Numbered from the stretch's first letter, positions 1 through 12,037 are shown. The stretch is DNA of 64,000 bases from Ctenosaura bakeri (GCA_948474755.1 CAOLHI010004224.1:62001-126000), one strand, 5' to 3'. Program-made: numbers and translations. Notes: generated by a model from the sequence alone, not told the origin.

Positions 1-364
1 CCATTCATTGCTACTACAGGAAGTGTGAGAATAAAAAAAAATCATGATCACCCTTCTACCACATTGCTCAGTTCACTGCAATAACTGCCTCAAAATACTC
101 CAAGTATATAGACATTTGGTCCCCAGTGAAACATCTTCCTTGACTGTGAGAATCTGCCTATATTTAAAAACAATACACTTGTAGAAGTGCCATTGAACCA
201 AACTTTGTCACACTTCTAATGAAGTGTGTATCTGCCTTCTGTCGAATACACTCACAATTTGGAATAAGCATACTCATGATCATGCAATGTGTTTCAGAAA
301 GCTGTGTGGAGCATAGCTGGGAAGGCAGTAAGGAGTTCTGTATGATAGTATTGTTCTAGGAATA

Positions 365-417
<53 letters not shown>

Positions 418-1051
418 CTTCCCTTGGTTGGGCTCTATCTTTAAAGACTGATTTTTTTACTGCATTGGAAAGACGTTCCTTCATTTCTCCATTAATTTCA
501 GAGGAGAACCAGCCAGTAGTCCTCTGCATGGAGTAAGCCTATTTACTTTGAAAATGGAACAAAATTGGTATGTGTCTTGATATACATTCAGAATGTCTAT
601 AATTCATGGATATTGGACAAAGGTTGGCTGTTATATAGGCAACAGGTGATACACTTAATAGACTCTTTGCATTTCTGTCAGTTGCAGTTGTCCTATTAAT
701 TACCTCTGTGGTTTTGAACTCATTTCAACAGATCTTTCTGGCATTCATCTAATTTCACTTTTATCCAGCTTTCTAAAATTTAGATGGCTTGTATGGGATA
801 TGTACATAAACATATGAGCAATGTCTGTGTGTTCTGTGTTAACAACTGCATTTCTTAATATAAAAAATCCTGCAATATGAATAAGGTGCATTTGTTCATA
901 TTTCCATATTGTTTTTTTAAAATGAAAACACAACTATATGTACAACCAGATTGCTAGAAGTATGAGAAAATAATTACTCATAACTGTTAATTTGATCCCA
1001 CCATTTCAATTAATCCTTTGTGATGGAAAAGAGGAGGACTACAAAACCTAC
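1..1051 (-). other. part of intron 5 of V2R-A
   Basis: No coding exon is visible on either strand. The only recognisable item is an ATCT microsatellite at 368-416. Exon 6 of V2R-A is expected further left, outside the window. Confidence 0.7.
368..416. repeat. (ATCT)n microsatellite
   Basis: About twelve uninterrupted ATCT units in intron 5 of V2R-A. Confidence 0.97.
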
Positions 1052-1178
1052 CCGTCTTGTTTGAAACCTTCCCTTCTGAACATGGAATACAATCATAGCA
1101 GCAGAATTTCTCCCCTTCCTTCCTTTTCTTCTGATGGCCAGGATGACAGGGCTCATTACAGAGAGACAGCGGAGGCAC
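1052..1178 (-). CDS. V2R-A exon 5 (cysteine-rich linker)
   Basis: 127 nt, phase 0 to phase 1. It begins [14 protein letters not shown] and contains [11 protein letters not shown], six cysteines of the nine-cysteine class C linker (NCD3G); the other three come from exon 6, outside the window. Acceptor ggacag|GTG, donor ACGG|gtaggt. Confidence 0.92.
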
Positions 1179-4100
1179 CTGTCCATAAATGTGAAAGCAA
1201 TTACCATGGGAATATTGTCAGTGACGAATCTTTCAACTGCTGCTTTTCAAACTACTTGAGCATATAGAAACAGTTATGAAGAGTCAGCGTGGTTCAGTGG
1301 TTTGAGTGTGGAACTATGACCCCAGAAACTACAGCTTGATTTTCCAGTCAGCCATGGAAAGCCACTGGGTGACCTTGGGCACATCACATACTCTCAGGCC
1401 CAGAAAACCCTATGCTAGGTTTGGTTACGGTTGCCACAAGTTGGAAATGACTTAAAGACATACAGGAGAGTCAGACAGAGGAAAGAACTGACTTTGGTTT
1501 TGGGGAGCTATGAATGACTGATAAGTTCTAAGGTTAATACATTATTTTCTGTGTCTTAATAAGCTTCCATTTGTCATTCCTTGTTTAAACAGTCTCTAGC
1601 TATCTTTGAACACAAAGAGCCTACAAAACAACACAGTTTTTTTTTCTTGGCAAAAATTGTTTAGAGGGGGTTTATCATTGCTTTCATCTGAGGCTGAGAT
1701 AGTGAGACTTGCCTAAGGTCACCCAGTGGGATTCCATTGGGACTCAAATCTTGGTATCCCAGGCCACTTCCACACTACAGTGTTATAGTGCTATTATTCC
1801 ATTTTCAACATTCTGTGGAATTCTGAGGTTTGTAGTTTGCTGAGGCCAAAGAGCTCTCTGGTTAAGAATTCTAAATGTCCCTCCCTAAACTGCAAATCCT
1901 AATATTCCGTAGGATGTTGAAATTGGAATAATACCACCAAAACAATGTAGTGCAGAAATGGTGCTAGTCCAATATTCAAACCACTTATACCATGTAAAAT
2001 GTAGCAGAAGTTAGCCTTGTCATTTCCAGAAATGGGGTCCCACTATTTCCTTTGCATCCCAGCAGGCATTTCTAGGTGTAACTGATTCGCTGCATATGTA
2101 CCAGTGACTTCTAGCACATTTTTCGACTTGCATGGTTCTTCCTTCTGACTTTTTTCTTACCACTTAGCCTGATGAAAATTTTAAAAAGTTCACACTATTG
2201 TGGAATTGCAGTCAATCTTTAAAAGAAGTATTGCTCATCATTGGATTACCAGAGCAAATTTTCTTTCTAGATTCATTTTATACTAGAGTCTGATAAACCA
2301 CTATGATGTTCTGGTTAGCTTGTCATTCAAGCCTTCAAATCACCTCTGACTTATGGCAATCTCATCCTAGAGTTTTCTTGGTAAAATTTATTCAGAAGAG
2401 GCATGTTGTTGATTTTCTTTAAAACTTACGGCCATTTCCTCACTACATTGTTATAGTGCTATTATTCGACTTTCAACATCCTGTGGAATTCTGAGGTTGC
2501 AGTTTATTGAGGCCAAAGAGCTTTCTGGCTGAGAATTCAAAATTCCTCTCCCATAACTGAAAACCCCAGGATACCATAGGATGTTCAAAGTGGAATAGTA
2601 GCACTATAACAGTGTAGTGCAGAAATAGCCTGTGACTTGCTCAAAGCCACCCAGTGGGTTTCTATGGCTGAGCAGGGATTTAAACCTCTGTTCCAATTTG
2701 AATTCTGGTCTCCTGGAGTTCTAGTCCAAATATGGCCAGATGAAGGTGAATGATGCAGAAATTCATACCTGCTTAAACCCACTATGCCATACAAGCAGAT
2801 CCTTGTTCATGACGACTTCTCTTCCTTGAGCAGCATTGGGGTCTACCCTCCCAACTTTTATTTTTTGGAAGGACTTGTTTGGGAAAGTATCTAAATTAAT
2901 AATGTCAAATCCACCCTTCACTTCCCCTTTGTTATTGAAGAACACTGTTTCTCCAGCTGAGTTGTTAAACTCAAGCCCTTGAAGATATCCATGGAGCTAC
3001 TTGAAAAGACGAGAAAGAGAAGAAAGACTGTTGAAAGAGATAAATATAATAGAGGCTATCATGGCATACAGATATAAACTTTCCTTTATGATATTGTTTG
3101 TTTAAATTTTTCTATCCAAGACCAGAAGATGGTTACTTGATAAAAAAAAAATGTAGCATTTACTCTTGAATACAGGAGATTTAACATTTTAGACTTCAGT
3201 CATTAAAAGAAAAGTAAATTGTGTGTATGAACTAATGTGGTGTAGTGTTTTGAGAGTTGGACTATGACCCTGGAGACCAGGGTTTGATTCTCCACTTGGC
3301 CATAAAAACACACTGAGTGGGCACTTCACACACCTTTAGCCCCAGAAAAACTCATGATAGATTCGACTTAAGGTCACCATAAGTCAGAAATGTTTTGAAG
3401 GCACACAACAACAACAACAACAACAACTCCATAACAATATCACTCTACTGTAGTGTTTGTGGGGAAAAAAGCTCATATTGACATCCATCTTGAAAAGGGG
3501 CTACCCTTTCAAACTGGAGCTTTGAGGGAATCAAAATGATGTGACCAGGTCCAGGAACCGTGTAACTCTCTTCTTGGAACAGTTTTACTGACTACTGGAT
3601 AGTTTGTTGGCACAGTTCAAAGTGCTAGCTTCAGCCTATAAAGCCCTGTATGATCAGACTAAATGTAAAACTGCCCCTGTCCAGATGAGCATCCCAGAAT
3701 ATTAAAATCCTTGAAAGAGGGATTCCTCTCAGTCTCACCATCATCATGGGCCTACCCAGTGATGACACAAGGAAGTGTCTTTTTGGTGGCTGCTACCAGA
3801 CTGTGGAATCCATGGCACTCTCAGACAGCTACCTCTGTTCTCCTTCCCTCAAACTTAAAAAGACTTTTATATTCAATACATTTGCTGATTAATTAAGGAT
3901 ATTTTTGGAGGGAGATCTTTGTTATGAGTGTGTGTGTTGTATCTTTGTTATTATGTTCCTTGCGGTCATTTCCAACTTACAGAGATCCTAAGGTGAACCT
4001 ATTGTGGGGTTATCTGGGGCTGAGAGTGCGCGACACAGCCAAGGTCATCCAGTGGGTTTCTATGGCTGCCTGGATAATTGTACTCTGATCTCCAGGTTCA

Positions 4101-7100
4101 TAGTCCAATGTTCAAACCACTACACCATGCTTGCTCTCCATTTTATCTTTATTACTATGTTTTTAAATGCTGTTTGACTTTTAACAATTAATGGTGTTTT
4201 AAAACATTAACTTGTTTAATTTTATTTTAAACTTTTTTCACAAGGGTTTGTTTGCTTTACTAAGGTTCAGCCTTTCTGTAAGCTGCCTTGGTTTCCAGGT
4301 TGAGAGACAAGCAGGATATAAGGAAGGAAGGAAGGAAAGAGAGAAAGAATGAATTACCTGCCAAACCTGAAGACTGCACAAGTCAACTTTGTTACATCTC
4401 AAAATTGGATGAGGTATGCATCTCTTTCCTCTGAGGCTGGATTTTGAAGAGAACAAAGCATGCAAAGCATGAGCCACAGCATGGACAGCATTATATATAC
4501 TGTAACTGTGACCGGTCATAAGAAGTTCAAACTGAGACCCAGGAAGACTTTCCAGTTTCTCATCCCCAGTACATCTTCCAGTAATACCAGTCAGTACCCC
4601 AGGCTGTGGAAAAAAACAGTCAAATGCTTGCTCCCAGAAGTCTTTGAGAAATCCATCACCTTGGGTCCAAGAAGGTTTTATTGTCTGAAGAAAATTCTTG
4701 AAATCTAGAAGATTTTCTGAATGGACCATAAAAGAAATGGCACCTTGGAACAAATGAAGATCCCAACCCCTTTGGAGGCCTGTCAAAATGAAATCAATCT
4801 GACTTGTCATGATCCATACCTTTCCAAATGATGTACTTTCTTTATTTCGGGGGTCTTGAAAAAATACAATTGTTCTGAGCCATGCAGTGGTTAAGGATTC
4901 TCCATAGACAACAAATACATTTGCTTTATTATCCAGCAAGTGCATATGAATATTGGAGGCTATATCACTGATTTCATCCAAGTTATCCAAACGAGCAAGC
5001 CGTGGGATTCTTTGAGTGAAGGATGAACAAATCCAATTCTTGGAAAGCAGTGGTTCCATGGTCTGTAAGAAATGCTCTCCACTGCTATTATCAACAACAA
5101 AGAGACCAACCCATGTCCACCTGAAATGTTGAAGCAACCAAATAATCCCAGTGTACTGATGGGATTCATTGGGGACCATGGAATAAAATGAGTGATGACT
5201 TCTTTGACTCTCCAAAATGGCAAATGAGCCATATGCCAGCTGAGAGAAGATGTAAAGATACATAGCAATAAGTTCAAAGGAGCATCTTTAGGTGCCCTTT
5301 TGTATGCCAGAAATATTTGTGGAAAGATTTTTTTTTAAAAAAAATTTACACTAATTAATACTCAAAATACAAAATAAAAAACAATGATCAAATAGAAAAG
5401 AAAAAAAGGACCGTAAAACAAAATACGCAACACTGACATTTAATTATCAGAAACAATATTGTCACATTGTCAAACAACATATTGATAATATGTATTTCAC
5501 TACTTATTTCTACTGATAGCAGATTTGCAAGTCTATCTCAGGCCTTTTTCACACTTGCGGGGGGAAACAGGGCGTTGTGATACTTACCGGGTTGGCGCGC
5601 GCCCTCCGCTGATCCACACTGACCAGGAGCAGTGCGTGCCCGCACTTCACACTTCTACGGGGACAAAAATGGTGCTTTCCAGTTGGTGGAGGCTCTCCAT
5701 CAACCGGAGAAACTCGCCAGCCTAAAGCCTGCCCCCGGAAGGTTTGCAGGCTCGTGCTGGCGCGAGCCTGCAAATCTACACTGAGCGCAGCTCATTTACT
5801 TATAGGACCATTCAAAGGTCTCTAACAGGTTGAATATTCCCTCATTTAATTCTCATTAGATTTTTTTTCTTGCCTTAGAGGCTCAGGACCATGTTGAAAT
5901 TCAGTGATTTGACCAACCTTTTCTTTGAAGCCCTGTTTGCTGGCCACCAGTACTAACTGGGCTGCTTTCTCTCTACCTTTCTTGTTCTGATACCTTATCT
6001 TTATTATCAGCATCATTAATCTCGCTTGGAAGTTCTACCTGAAAATCTTCCAAAATGTTTGGTGCCCCTTTCAATGATGTCACAATGTGAGATTCATTTT
6101 CTCTTTGTACATTTGTTTAGAAGGAAAACATTCACAATATTTAATGCTAGCTACCTGAAATGTTTGTGTAACTGACCATGGAATCTACCGTTTGCTAACC
6201 ATTATGGAGTCTAGACCTCACATCAGCATTATTAACATATTTTTCTACTTTAGAAATGGAAGTATTCAGATATCAGGAAGCTGTCTTTTAGTTTAAGTGG
6301 TAGAAAAGCAGACTTCAGAATTTTGCGCATTGCTTTCAAAACTATTCTCTCCAGAGAAATGTTGGAGACTAGTAAATCTGTTGTGTTACAATTAACTCAG
6401 TAATATTTACTTGAAAATATAATATTGTTTGCATGGGATTGGGGGTTAACCACACTGCTCCCTGCTTCTGAAAAAAAAAAGTCACAGAGGGAAAAAAGAA
6501 TATACAATGGGGTCTACTGTATCCATGGGCTTATCATTCACAAATTCAACCCACTGCAGATTCAAATATATACAACATTGTGAATTTAAATCCATAGTGG
6601 GGTGCACTCTAGCTGTCCAAGTCTCTCTTTGAGACTTCTGGCTGAATTAAGCATGCATATTTTTTTGGTATCTACAAGAAGTCCTGGAACCAATCCCTCA
6701 AAGATACAGTGGGCTTCTTGTAATTTTCCTGTAATCCTATGAACAATTCCTACCTGTGGAATTTTGTAGAAACCTAATATGTTAGCTATATGGGAAGAGG
6801 TTGCCAATCCAAGGCCACCAATGATAGCTATGATGTTTCTCCGTTTATCACATTTGTAATTGGGAGTGATTTTTTGTGATCTGAAGAGAAGGTCCAGAGT
6901 GGTACAATAGGTCATCCTTGCATCATAATAGCTGTCATAGATGTGGAATCCAAAGGTGAGATTTGGCAAGATCCAGGAATTCTTGTTTATCTCATCTACA
7001 GCAAAACCCAAGGCAAGGATGTGCTGGTAGAATTTTGTTACCATGCTGGAAGGAGAGAAAAATGGCGTCATCAAAATATACCTCTATAATCTATGAAAGT

Positions 7101-8512
7101 TTTGCACCATACAATTGGTCATTACTATGATCAAGACAGTTTATAAAGCCAACAGGGCAGAAATTCCATGAAGATACTCATATATGGTTGGAAGGGCAGA
7201 TCTGGATCGCTGAGGTGGTAGAAAGTGATGCATTTTTTTTGGATGCTTCCTGCCACATTTCATAGCCAAATGATGTCTATCCTAGTCATTAGGTTGCTTC
7301 CAGATATGTTGTCAAAGTATATGCATAAACTCACACATGTTCTGAGTACTTTTGCCTATAAGTGACTTTGTGATCTTAACAGTGATGCATCTTAAATAGA
7401 CTGGAGTCAATAACCGACGTCTACACAGAACTATCTGAAAGGATATTATTGAATGCAGAAGAATCAACATATATGCAACAATTGTATTAGGAAATAACAA
7501 ATGCTATGACTGAGTATGATAAATTACATTCATTGCATGCAAAATGCGGATAGGTACCCAATAGAACACAGTTGATTTAGGATGGAAAAGTACAAACTCC
7601 AATGAGCAATGTGCAAGGTTGAGAGGATTTAGGTTAATCAATTTAAAGTTTAAAACTTACTAAGAGGAAGAAGAGTTGAAAGAAAGATAAGTTCAAAAAA
7701 TAAGCACACATGATACTTCCCCCAATCCACATTAACCAAAGAATGTGGGGATAGATCTTGGAAGCTGCAAGAAGTACTCCATGGGAGATAGATTTTAGGG
7801 ATGACAAATGTTACCTTTCCTTGTACCAGCATAAAGGAAAGGACATCACCAAGGTTCCCTGTGCCAAAGCCAAGACTTTGTCAGAAGTAATGCTTTCAGT
7901 ATGAAAAGAACAAGGTTGAGCCTTAGGCAAATGATTCAGTAGGCAGCATCCAGAAGGAGGAGATAGACACAAATTTCTCAGACCTCTTGGTAGATGCTTC
8001 AGGTAGGCTTCATCCTATCTTCCACATCTGCAGCCTTTAATGCTTGCTACTGCATTCTTTTACAAAGCAGCTTCTTCCAAAACCACATTACATTCCAAAA
8101 TATAGCAAAAATTTTCCGATGGGAAACAAACTTCATTATGCTTAGACTTACTAGTATCCACAAGACTCAGACAGTAAACGCAGTAGAATGAGCCTATATT
8201 TTTTTATGTCTTTACCATATAATAGATCTTCTAAATTATTTTTTATGACTCCACTAACTTCAGAAGATATGGGGGAAATTCAATTATTCCTTACTCTGGA
8301 ACTTCAAACAACCTCTGGGAAGGATGTTCTTTGAATGAAGCTTCATAAAAAACATAAATGATCTGAGATGCAATCCCACCAATAAGGAGATCACCTGGCT
8401 GGTACCATTCATGTGGAACAGGGATGGGTTCATCTCCAGGACATTTCATTGTATCTTCTCTGGAAACCATGGGAGGCAGGAGAAGCAGGGACATCAGCAA
8501 CCACAGCCCCAT
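1052..8512 (-). CDS. V2R-A: vomeronasal type-2 receptor, exons 1-5 (3' end off window)
   Basis: Class C GPCR of the V2R family, a predicted chemoreceptor in vomeronasal neuron membranes. Exons on the minus strand are 8295-8512, 6754-7045, 4358-5239, 2769-2996 and 1052-1178, all with GT-AG borders and phases 2, 0, 0, 0, 1. Together they give about 582 residues: signal peptide (1-20), Venus-flytrap domain (about 30-540) and the first part of the cysteine-rich linker (541-582). The seven-helix exon 6 must lie left of position 1, because exon 5 to exon 6 introns in this cluster are 1.4-3.9 kb. I chose the ATG at 8512 because it aligns with the other genes; an in-frame ATG at 8539 would add nine polar residues. 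No stop or frameshift is visible. The gene is divergent from V2R-B to V2R-F and is transcribed away from V2R-B. Functional status stays open until exon 6 is seen. Confidence 0.92.
1283..1490 (+). mobile_element. SINE-A copy (tRNA-derived, degenerate)
   Basis: Begins with a tRNA-like A-box stretch (TGGTTCAGTGGTTTGAGTG) and continues with the family body CCACTGGGTGACCTTGGGC and a 3' part ending ATGACTTAAAGACATACAGG. The same family occurs at 3232-3430 (plus) and in many minus copies. It is not a functional tRNA: the cloverleaf is incomplete and the body is SINE. Confidence 0.8.
1640..1990 (-). mobile_element. SINE-A copy split by a MITE
   Basis: Minus-strand SINE-A pieces (CACCCAGTGGGATTCC and TAGTCCAATATTCAAACCAC) flank a palindromic MITE at 1763-1962, which therefore inserted into the older SINE. 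Confidence 0.7.
1763..1962. mobile_element. palindromic MITE, family 1
   Basis: About 200-bp fold-back element. The left arm carries TATAGTGCTATTATTCCA and the right arm its near complement, with CTGAGGCCAAAGAGCTCTCT in the middle. It belongs to the same family as the well-bounded copies at 39611-39801 and 43265-43463. No coding capacity. Confidence 0.8.
2310..2760 (-). mobile_element. SINE-A copy split by a MITE
   Basis: SINE-A 3' part at 2310-2430 (TGACTTATGGCAATCTCATC) and 5' part at 2630-2760 (CACCCAGTGGGTTTCTATGG) flank a family 1 MITE. It lies in intron 4 of V2R-A, directly beside exon 4. Confidence 0.75.
2431..2629. mobile_element. palindromic MITE, family 1
   Basis: Starts GCCATTTCCTCACTAC and ends GTAGTGCAGAAATAGC, with inverted arms around a central CTGAGAATTCAAAATTCC stretch. 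Nested in SINE-A. Confidence 0.85.
2769..2996 (-). CDS. V2R-A exon 4
   Basis: 228 nt, 76 codons, the same length as in B, C and D. It contains the FNNSAGE motif with an N-glycosylation sequon, [15 protein letters not shown] and KVGRVDPNA. The pyrimidine-rich acceptor ends gtag|CTC; the donor is CAG|gtatga. Confidence 0.93.
3232..3430 (+). mobile_element. SINE-A copy with (AAC)n tail
   Basis: The clearest SINE-A copy: GTGGTGTAGTGTTTTGAGAG at the head, GACCAGGGTTTGATTCTCC as the B-box-like region, GTCACCATAAGTCAGAAATG, then a tail of seven AAC units at about 3409-3430. Located in intron 3 of V2R-A. Confidence 0.85.
3590..3890 (+). mobile_element. L2-type LINE 3' fragment
   Basis: Broken reading frames resemble the C-terminal end of L2-like reverse transcriptases (phrases like FKVLASAYKALYDQ and, later, RLWNPWHSQT). 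Several stops; no functional protein. Confidence 0.6.
3945..4140 (-). mobile_element. SINE-A copy
   Basis: Minus-strand SINE-A recognisable from GGTCATCCAGTGGGTTTCTA and TAGTCCAATGTTCAAACCAC. Located in intron 3 of V2R-A. Confidence 0.8.
4358..5239 (-). CDS. V2R-A exon 3 (main ligand-binding exon)
   Basis: 882 nt, 294 codons, fully open. It contains [29 protein letters not shown] and the late motif [18 protein letters not shown]. Acceptor ctctcag|CTG, donor CAG|gtaatt. Open frame continues about 120 nt past the donor as intronic read-through, which I exclude. Confidence 0.95.
5240..6753 (-). other. intron 2 of V2R-A
   Basis: 1,514 bp without coding exons. It holds an AT-rich stretch (5330-5420), a CpG-rich transposon fragment (5540-5790) and otherwise sequence I cannot assign. 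Confidence 0.75.
5540..5790. mobile_element. GC-rich transposon fragment, family 2
   Basis: Starts GGCCTTTTTCACACTTGC, like the termini of the GC-rich elements at 23309-23785 and 36982-37392, and is CpG-rich against an AT-rich background. The right terminus is not seen, so it is probably truncated. Confidence 0.55.
6754..7045 (-). CDS. V2R-A exon 2
   Basis: 292 nt, the same length as exon 2 of B, C and D. It encodes FYQHILALGFAVDEIN, the SYYDARMTY motif and the ending GFYKIPQ of ligand-domain lobe 1. Acceptor tccag|C, donor CAG|gtagga. One Arg of the family motif [10 protein letters not shown] is Cys here (TYCTTLDLLF). Confidence 0.93.
7046..8294 (-). other. intron 1 of V2R-A
   Basis: 1,249 bp between exons 1 and 2. 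No coding exon and no recognised repeat family. Confidence 0.7.
8295..8512 (-). CDS. V2R-A exon 1
   Basis: Encodes a hydrophobic signal peptide (LWLLMSLLLLPPM) followed by the V2R N-terminal motif [13 protein letters not shown]. The donor is CCAGA|gtaagg; the split codon is completed by the first base of exon 2 to give Asp. Confidence 0.9.
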
Positions 8513-8765
8513 GACAATGACACTTCTCTCTCTAAGCACAAACTTGCCTGTGACTACCCCTTGCAGCTGCCAGAGTTAAACAGGATCTATTGGACTATTC
8601 CTGTGAATATTCTTCTTAAATGAATTAACTTTACTCCTGGCATGAACAGAATTCCATAGGCATACCTCAGATGCTGGCAGAGATGGCAACGCTTTAGTTC
8701 CAAGTCTGCTGATAAGATGCAGAAAGGCAGGAAGGAAACTGAGAGAGCCCAGCCTCTTGCCTTCC

Positions 8766-8814
8766 CATGGAACAGGAGTTTATTCACAACTGCTTCAAGG
8801 CTTAGTTGATTGTT
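8766..8814 (-). promoter_or_regulatory. conserved upstream element of V2R-A
   Basis: Lies 254-302 bp upstream of the ATG. It reads, in gene sense, CCTTGAAGCAGTTGTG then AATAAACTCCTGTTCCA, matching the element before V2R-C (GGAAGTGGTTATAATTAAAC then TCCTGTTC) and more weakly those before B and D. The most divergent of the complete copies. Promoter function is inferred from conservation only. Confidence 0.5.
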
Positions 8815-9055
8815 TTCAGTTGTCTCCTGGGAAGCCTTTAGAGGTTTAGCCAGCTGAGACAATCATTGTGATATTGGACAATTGCGGGGGGGGAGACAAT
8901 CACACCTGCAGAGACTGGATCCTGAGTGACATTTTTGGTGGCAAACAGATTGGCTTGTTTTTCCAAATCTATCCACAAGTTTCATCTGCTGCTTGTAGCA
9001 CAATATGTGGTAGATGGTTAAAGGAGTCTCAAAGTAAGCAAAGACCAAGGCCATT

Positions 9056-9951
9056 TCCACAGCCCTTTTCACATGGCATTTTTGATGTGAAAGGGCCCCT
9101 TGAGCATCGCACAAATGTGAGGAGTGGTCCACACGATGCACTCACATTTGCGCAACTCTCCAGGACCGTGCATGCATTTTTTCTTTTTTGTCTTGGAGCC
9201 AGAAATGCTGCGCAGTTGCACATCGCTCCAGGGCCCCGCATGCACTTATCTTGTGTGTGGAGCCTCGGGAGCTGGGCCAGTTGTGCTTCCTGTCTCAGTG
9301 CAGCCTGCGAAGGTCCCAGGCTGCATTGTGAAAAGAAGAGGCAGGGCTCTCGAGCGAGCAGGAAGCTCGTGCAAAGCCGAAGAAGCAGGGAAGCAAGAGC
9401 CTCTCCCTGGAAGGCTGCTCATTCGAGCACCACACCCAGCACCGAAAATGGGTGAGTTGAGAAAAGGATCCACACAATGTTGCTGTCTCACAATGATGAC
9501 ACATTGCTGGAGGTCTGCAAGTCATGCTTTCATATGACATCATTGTGGTCCCACTGCTAACACCTCCTCATCCATCATGATTGTGGGATATTCCATTACC
9601 AGGGAAAAATCCTGTAATGGTCCCAGATGTACAACAGTCCCATCACTGGCAGCCATGTGGAAACAGCAGAAGCATGATCCACATGCTTCCTTCCCCGGTA
9701 CAGCATAGGAAGTGGCCAGCTGCACTGAGAAAGGAAGGAGTGTGTCCCTTGAGCTACCCTTCTGCAGGCAGCAGGCTGGGTGTGGGGGGGTGCATTTGGG
9801 TCACACTCCCATCCCAGCAGTTACACTGCTGGGATGGGAGTGTGACCCAAATGCACCCCCCCACACCCAGCCTGCTGCCTGCAGAAGGGTAGTTACACTG
9901 CTGGGATTGTGATGGGACAGTGACAGAAAAAGTTAAGGTGCAGAAAGGGCC
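9056..9951. mobile_element. GC-rich transposon-like element, family 2
   Basis: Begins GCCCTTTTCACATGGC and ends GGTGCAGAAAGGGC, the same terminal motif as the elements at 11662-12037, 23309-23785 and 36982-37392. It is larger than its relatives and carries a 68-bp perfect hairpin at 9754-9892. Open frames inside are by-products of GC richness and resemble no transposase. Confidence 0.6.
9754..9892. repeat. 68-bp perfect inverted repeat (hairpin)
   Basis: Arms 9754-9821 and 9825-9892 are exact reverse complements with a 3-nt spacer. A 17-bp direct repeat (AGTTACACTGCTGGGAT) occurs at 9819-9835 and 9891-9907. Confidence 0.97.
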
Positions 9952-11661
9952 CAAGAAAAAAAATGCCCAGCAGCTTGACTGGTAAAATACATGACAAAGA
10001 AATTAATTCAGCATGTCCTTTTTTAAAAATCCTTTCTACCCTTTATCAAAGAGACATAATTGAAAAATCAGATCTTGCTACAGAAACCTTGCATTCCTGA
10101 AGTTTGAGATAAGCAAATAAAACACGCTTAGAAAACCATACAGCCAGTTGGAAAAGTATGTAGAAATGTGTACAAATTTCCTTTACCAGTGGCGAAATAT
10201 ACATTCCAAATGCATACTGATAACTTCCCACATTCCTCACCAAGAACACAAACCATCAATAGATCATGAAGTAAAGCTCACTGCCTAATTCCAAGTTTAT
10301 TGGGGAATGTGTGTGGGTTAAATTTTTTTTTGGTCAAAAAACATGTATTTTAATAGATGTAGAAAAGGTAAAGAAATATAGAACTGCATTATCTTCGGCA
10401 AAGACTGGCTCTGATATCAGAGGCATGTAGTATGGAAAATGACCTAAGGCCAACAAATTCATTGGGCACATACAAAGAATTCTACAAAAAGATGCGTGAT
10501 GAAGCATATATTTAAATTCAGAAGGGGTAGGCCCCACTTGGAATTTCTCTCTATCAAAATAGATGGCTATTTTCAAACTATGCTTTCTATCTAAATTGTT
10601 CTCTTGTTTATCTTTATCTGTATCTCTATACAGTAGATTAGAACAGTACCTTAAAACAGCAGAAGCATAACAACACTTAGTAAGAAATGGAGTAAGAATT
10701 AATAATCCTGTATCTAACAGAAGAAGTCTGGAGTGAAATATATGGTTTAACCACCATGTTTCTTTAATTTAGAAATGATGGCCATTACTTTTGACTTGAC
10801 AACCAAAGATGCAAATACTGCCATTCAGAATATAGCAATTTATCTGATAAGAACATCACCGATTTCTCCTGATCTGTTCTGCTGAGAAGTTTTTCCAAAA
10901 TGGGATTCAGAAGCTTTTCCTGCTTGACCAAATACATAGGTCTGGTTTTTTCTATAGTCCTCCCTGTACATTTGCAGGTTTGACCCTCATGAATTTGATT
11001 GTTTGTGAGACACATGCATGCCTCCTTGCCCCTATTCTCTTCCTCCCATTCCTTTGCATTCCTCACCTCACCTGCAAGGCTTGTTTTCAAAATGGACATT
11101 TTTCATTTTTGGGTGAGCAAAATCCCCACCACCACCATTGGAGGTGTTGTCCTCTCTCCCATGTGGCTGCACTTTCTGCTGTGTAATGGCTGCTCATTGG
11201 TCAGGTGCTGTCTTTGCTCCTACTCCTCCATTTTCAAGATGGCCATCGGAAGTAACTAGAAGGGAGGAACTGTGCTCTTTTTTCCTTGAGGGTAAAATAC
11301 CAGTAAGTCTTTTATTGTGTCTTTTTTGCCCCTGCCCCCCAACATTGGGGCCAGAGGCAAAAAGAATGAGAGGAGGAGTTCTGGAGGAGAGTCATGAGGG
11401 TGGGAGTTATTTGCAATATTTCAACTTTTGCAAGGGTTTTCTGTCTAACCCTCATGAATGTGGAGGGGCTACTGTATGTACTCCGGTTTCTCTTCAGATT
11501 GTATAAACGTTCCCCCTTCAAATGTAAAGCAAACCACAGTATCACATGTGCCAAGTATGAAATAGACTTGTTATCACAAAGACAAAGTATTTCATTAAAG
11601 TCCCATTTTAGAGGCCTTCTAATTGAGCAAGAAGCAGTATGATCAAAGAGGTCTTCATCAA
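9952..11661. other. intergenic DNA, no feature recognised
   Basis: About 1.7 kb between V2R-A and V2R-B. Open frames up to about 100 codons occur on both strands but resemble no known protein and have no exon-like borders. I see no gene here. Confidence 0.6.
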
Positions 11662-12037
11662 GGCCCTTTCTGCAGGAACCTACCATTCTGGCATGTGGAT
11701 GGGAGAGGAGTGGGACTGCAATGATGCTTCTGCATGATGTCATTGTGGTCCCATTCTTCCCCTGTTACAAGGCAGCATGATCACGGATTAAATCGTTGAT
11801 GGGTTTTCCCCATCAATGACCCACAATCACACAACCATCTTGCATTTACCTGGAAGCCCCAGAAACATAATGGAGGCCTGCCCCAGCACAGTGCTGCAGA
11901 AGAAAGAGGCATGAACACTGTGCCTCCTTTGGTAGGAAGCCAGCTGGTGTGGAGGAGACCATTCAAGTCCACGCTCTCAAAGCCACTGCTGGGATGATGT
12001 TAGGACGCTGCTGAAGAAATGTAAGGTGTAGAAAGGG
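11662..12037. mobile_element. GC-rich transposon-like element, family 2
   Basis: Starts GCCCTTTCTGCAGGAACC and ends GGTGTAGAAAGGGC, with imperfect inverted termini as in the other family 2 copies. No matching 5-bp target duplication is visible. Confidence 0.6.

Noticed and set aside
4460..4708. Plus-strand open frame of 82 codons
   Set aside because: Antisense shadow of exon 3 of V2R-A. Similar antisense frames over exons 1, 2, 3 and 6 of the other genes were also dropped.
9581..9954. Two frames that share the same residue run on opposite strands
   Set aside because: Result of the perfect hairpin, not of related genes.
11312..11743. Minus-strand open frame of 143 codons
   Set aside because: No known domain, no exon borders, and it overlaps a transposon end.
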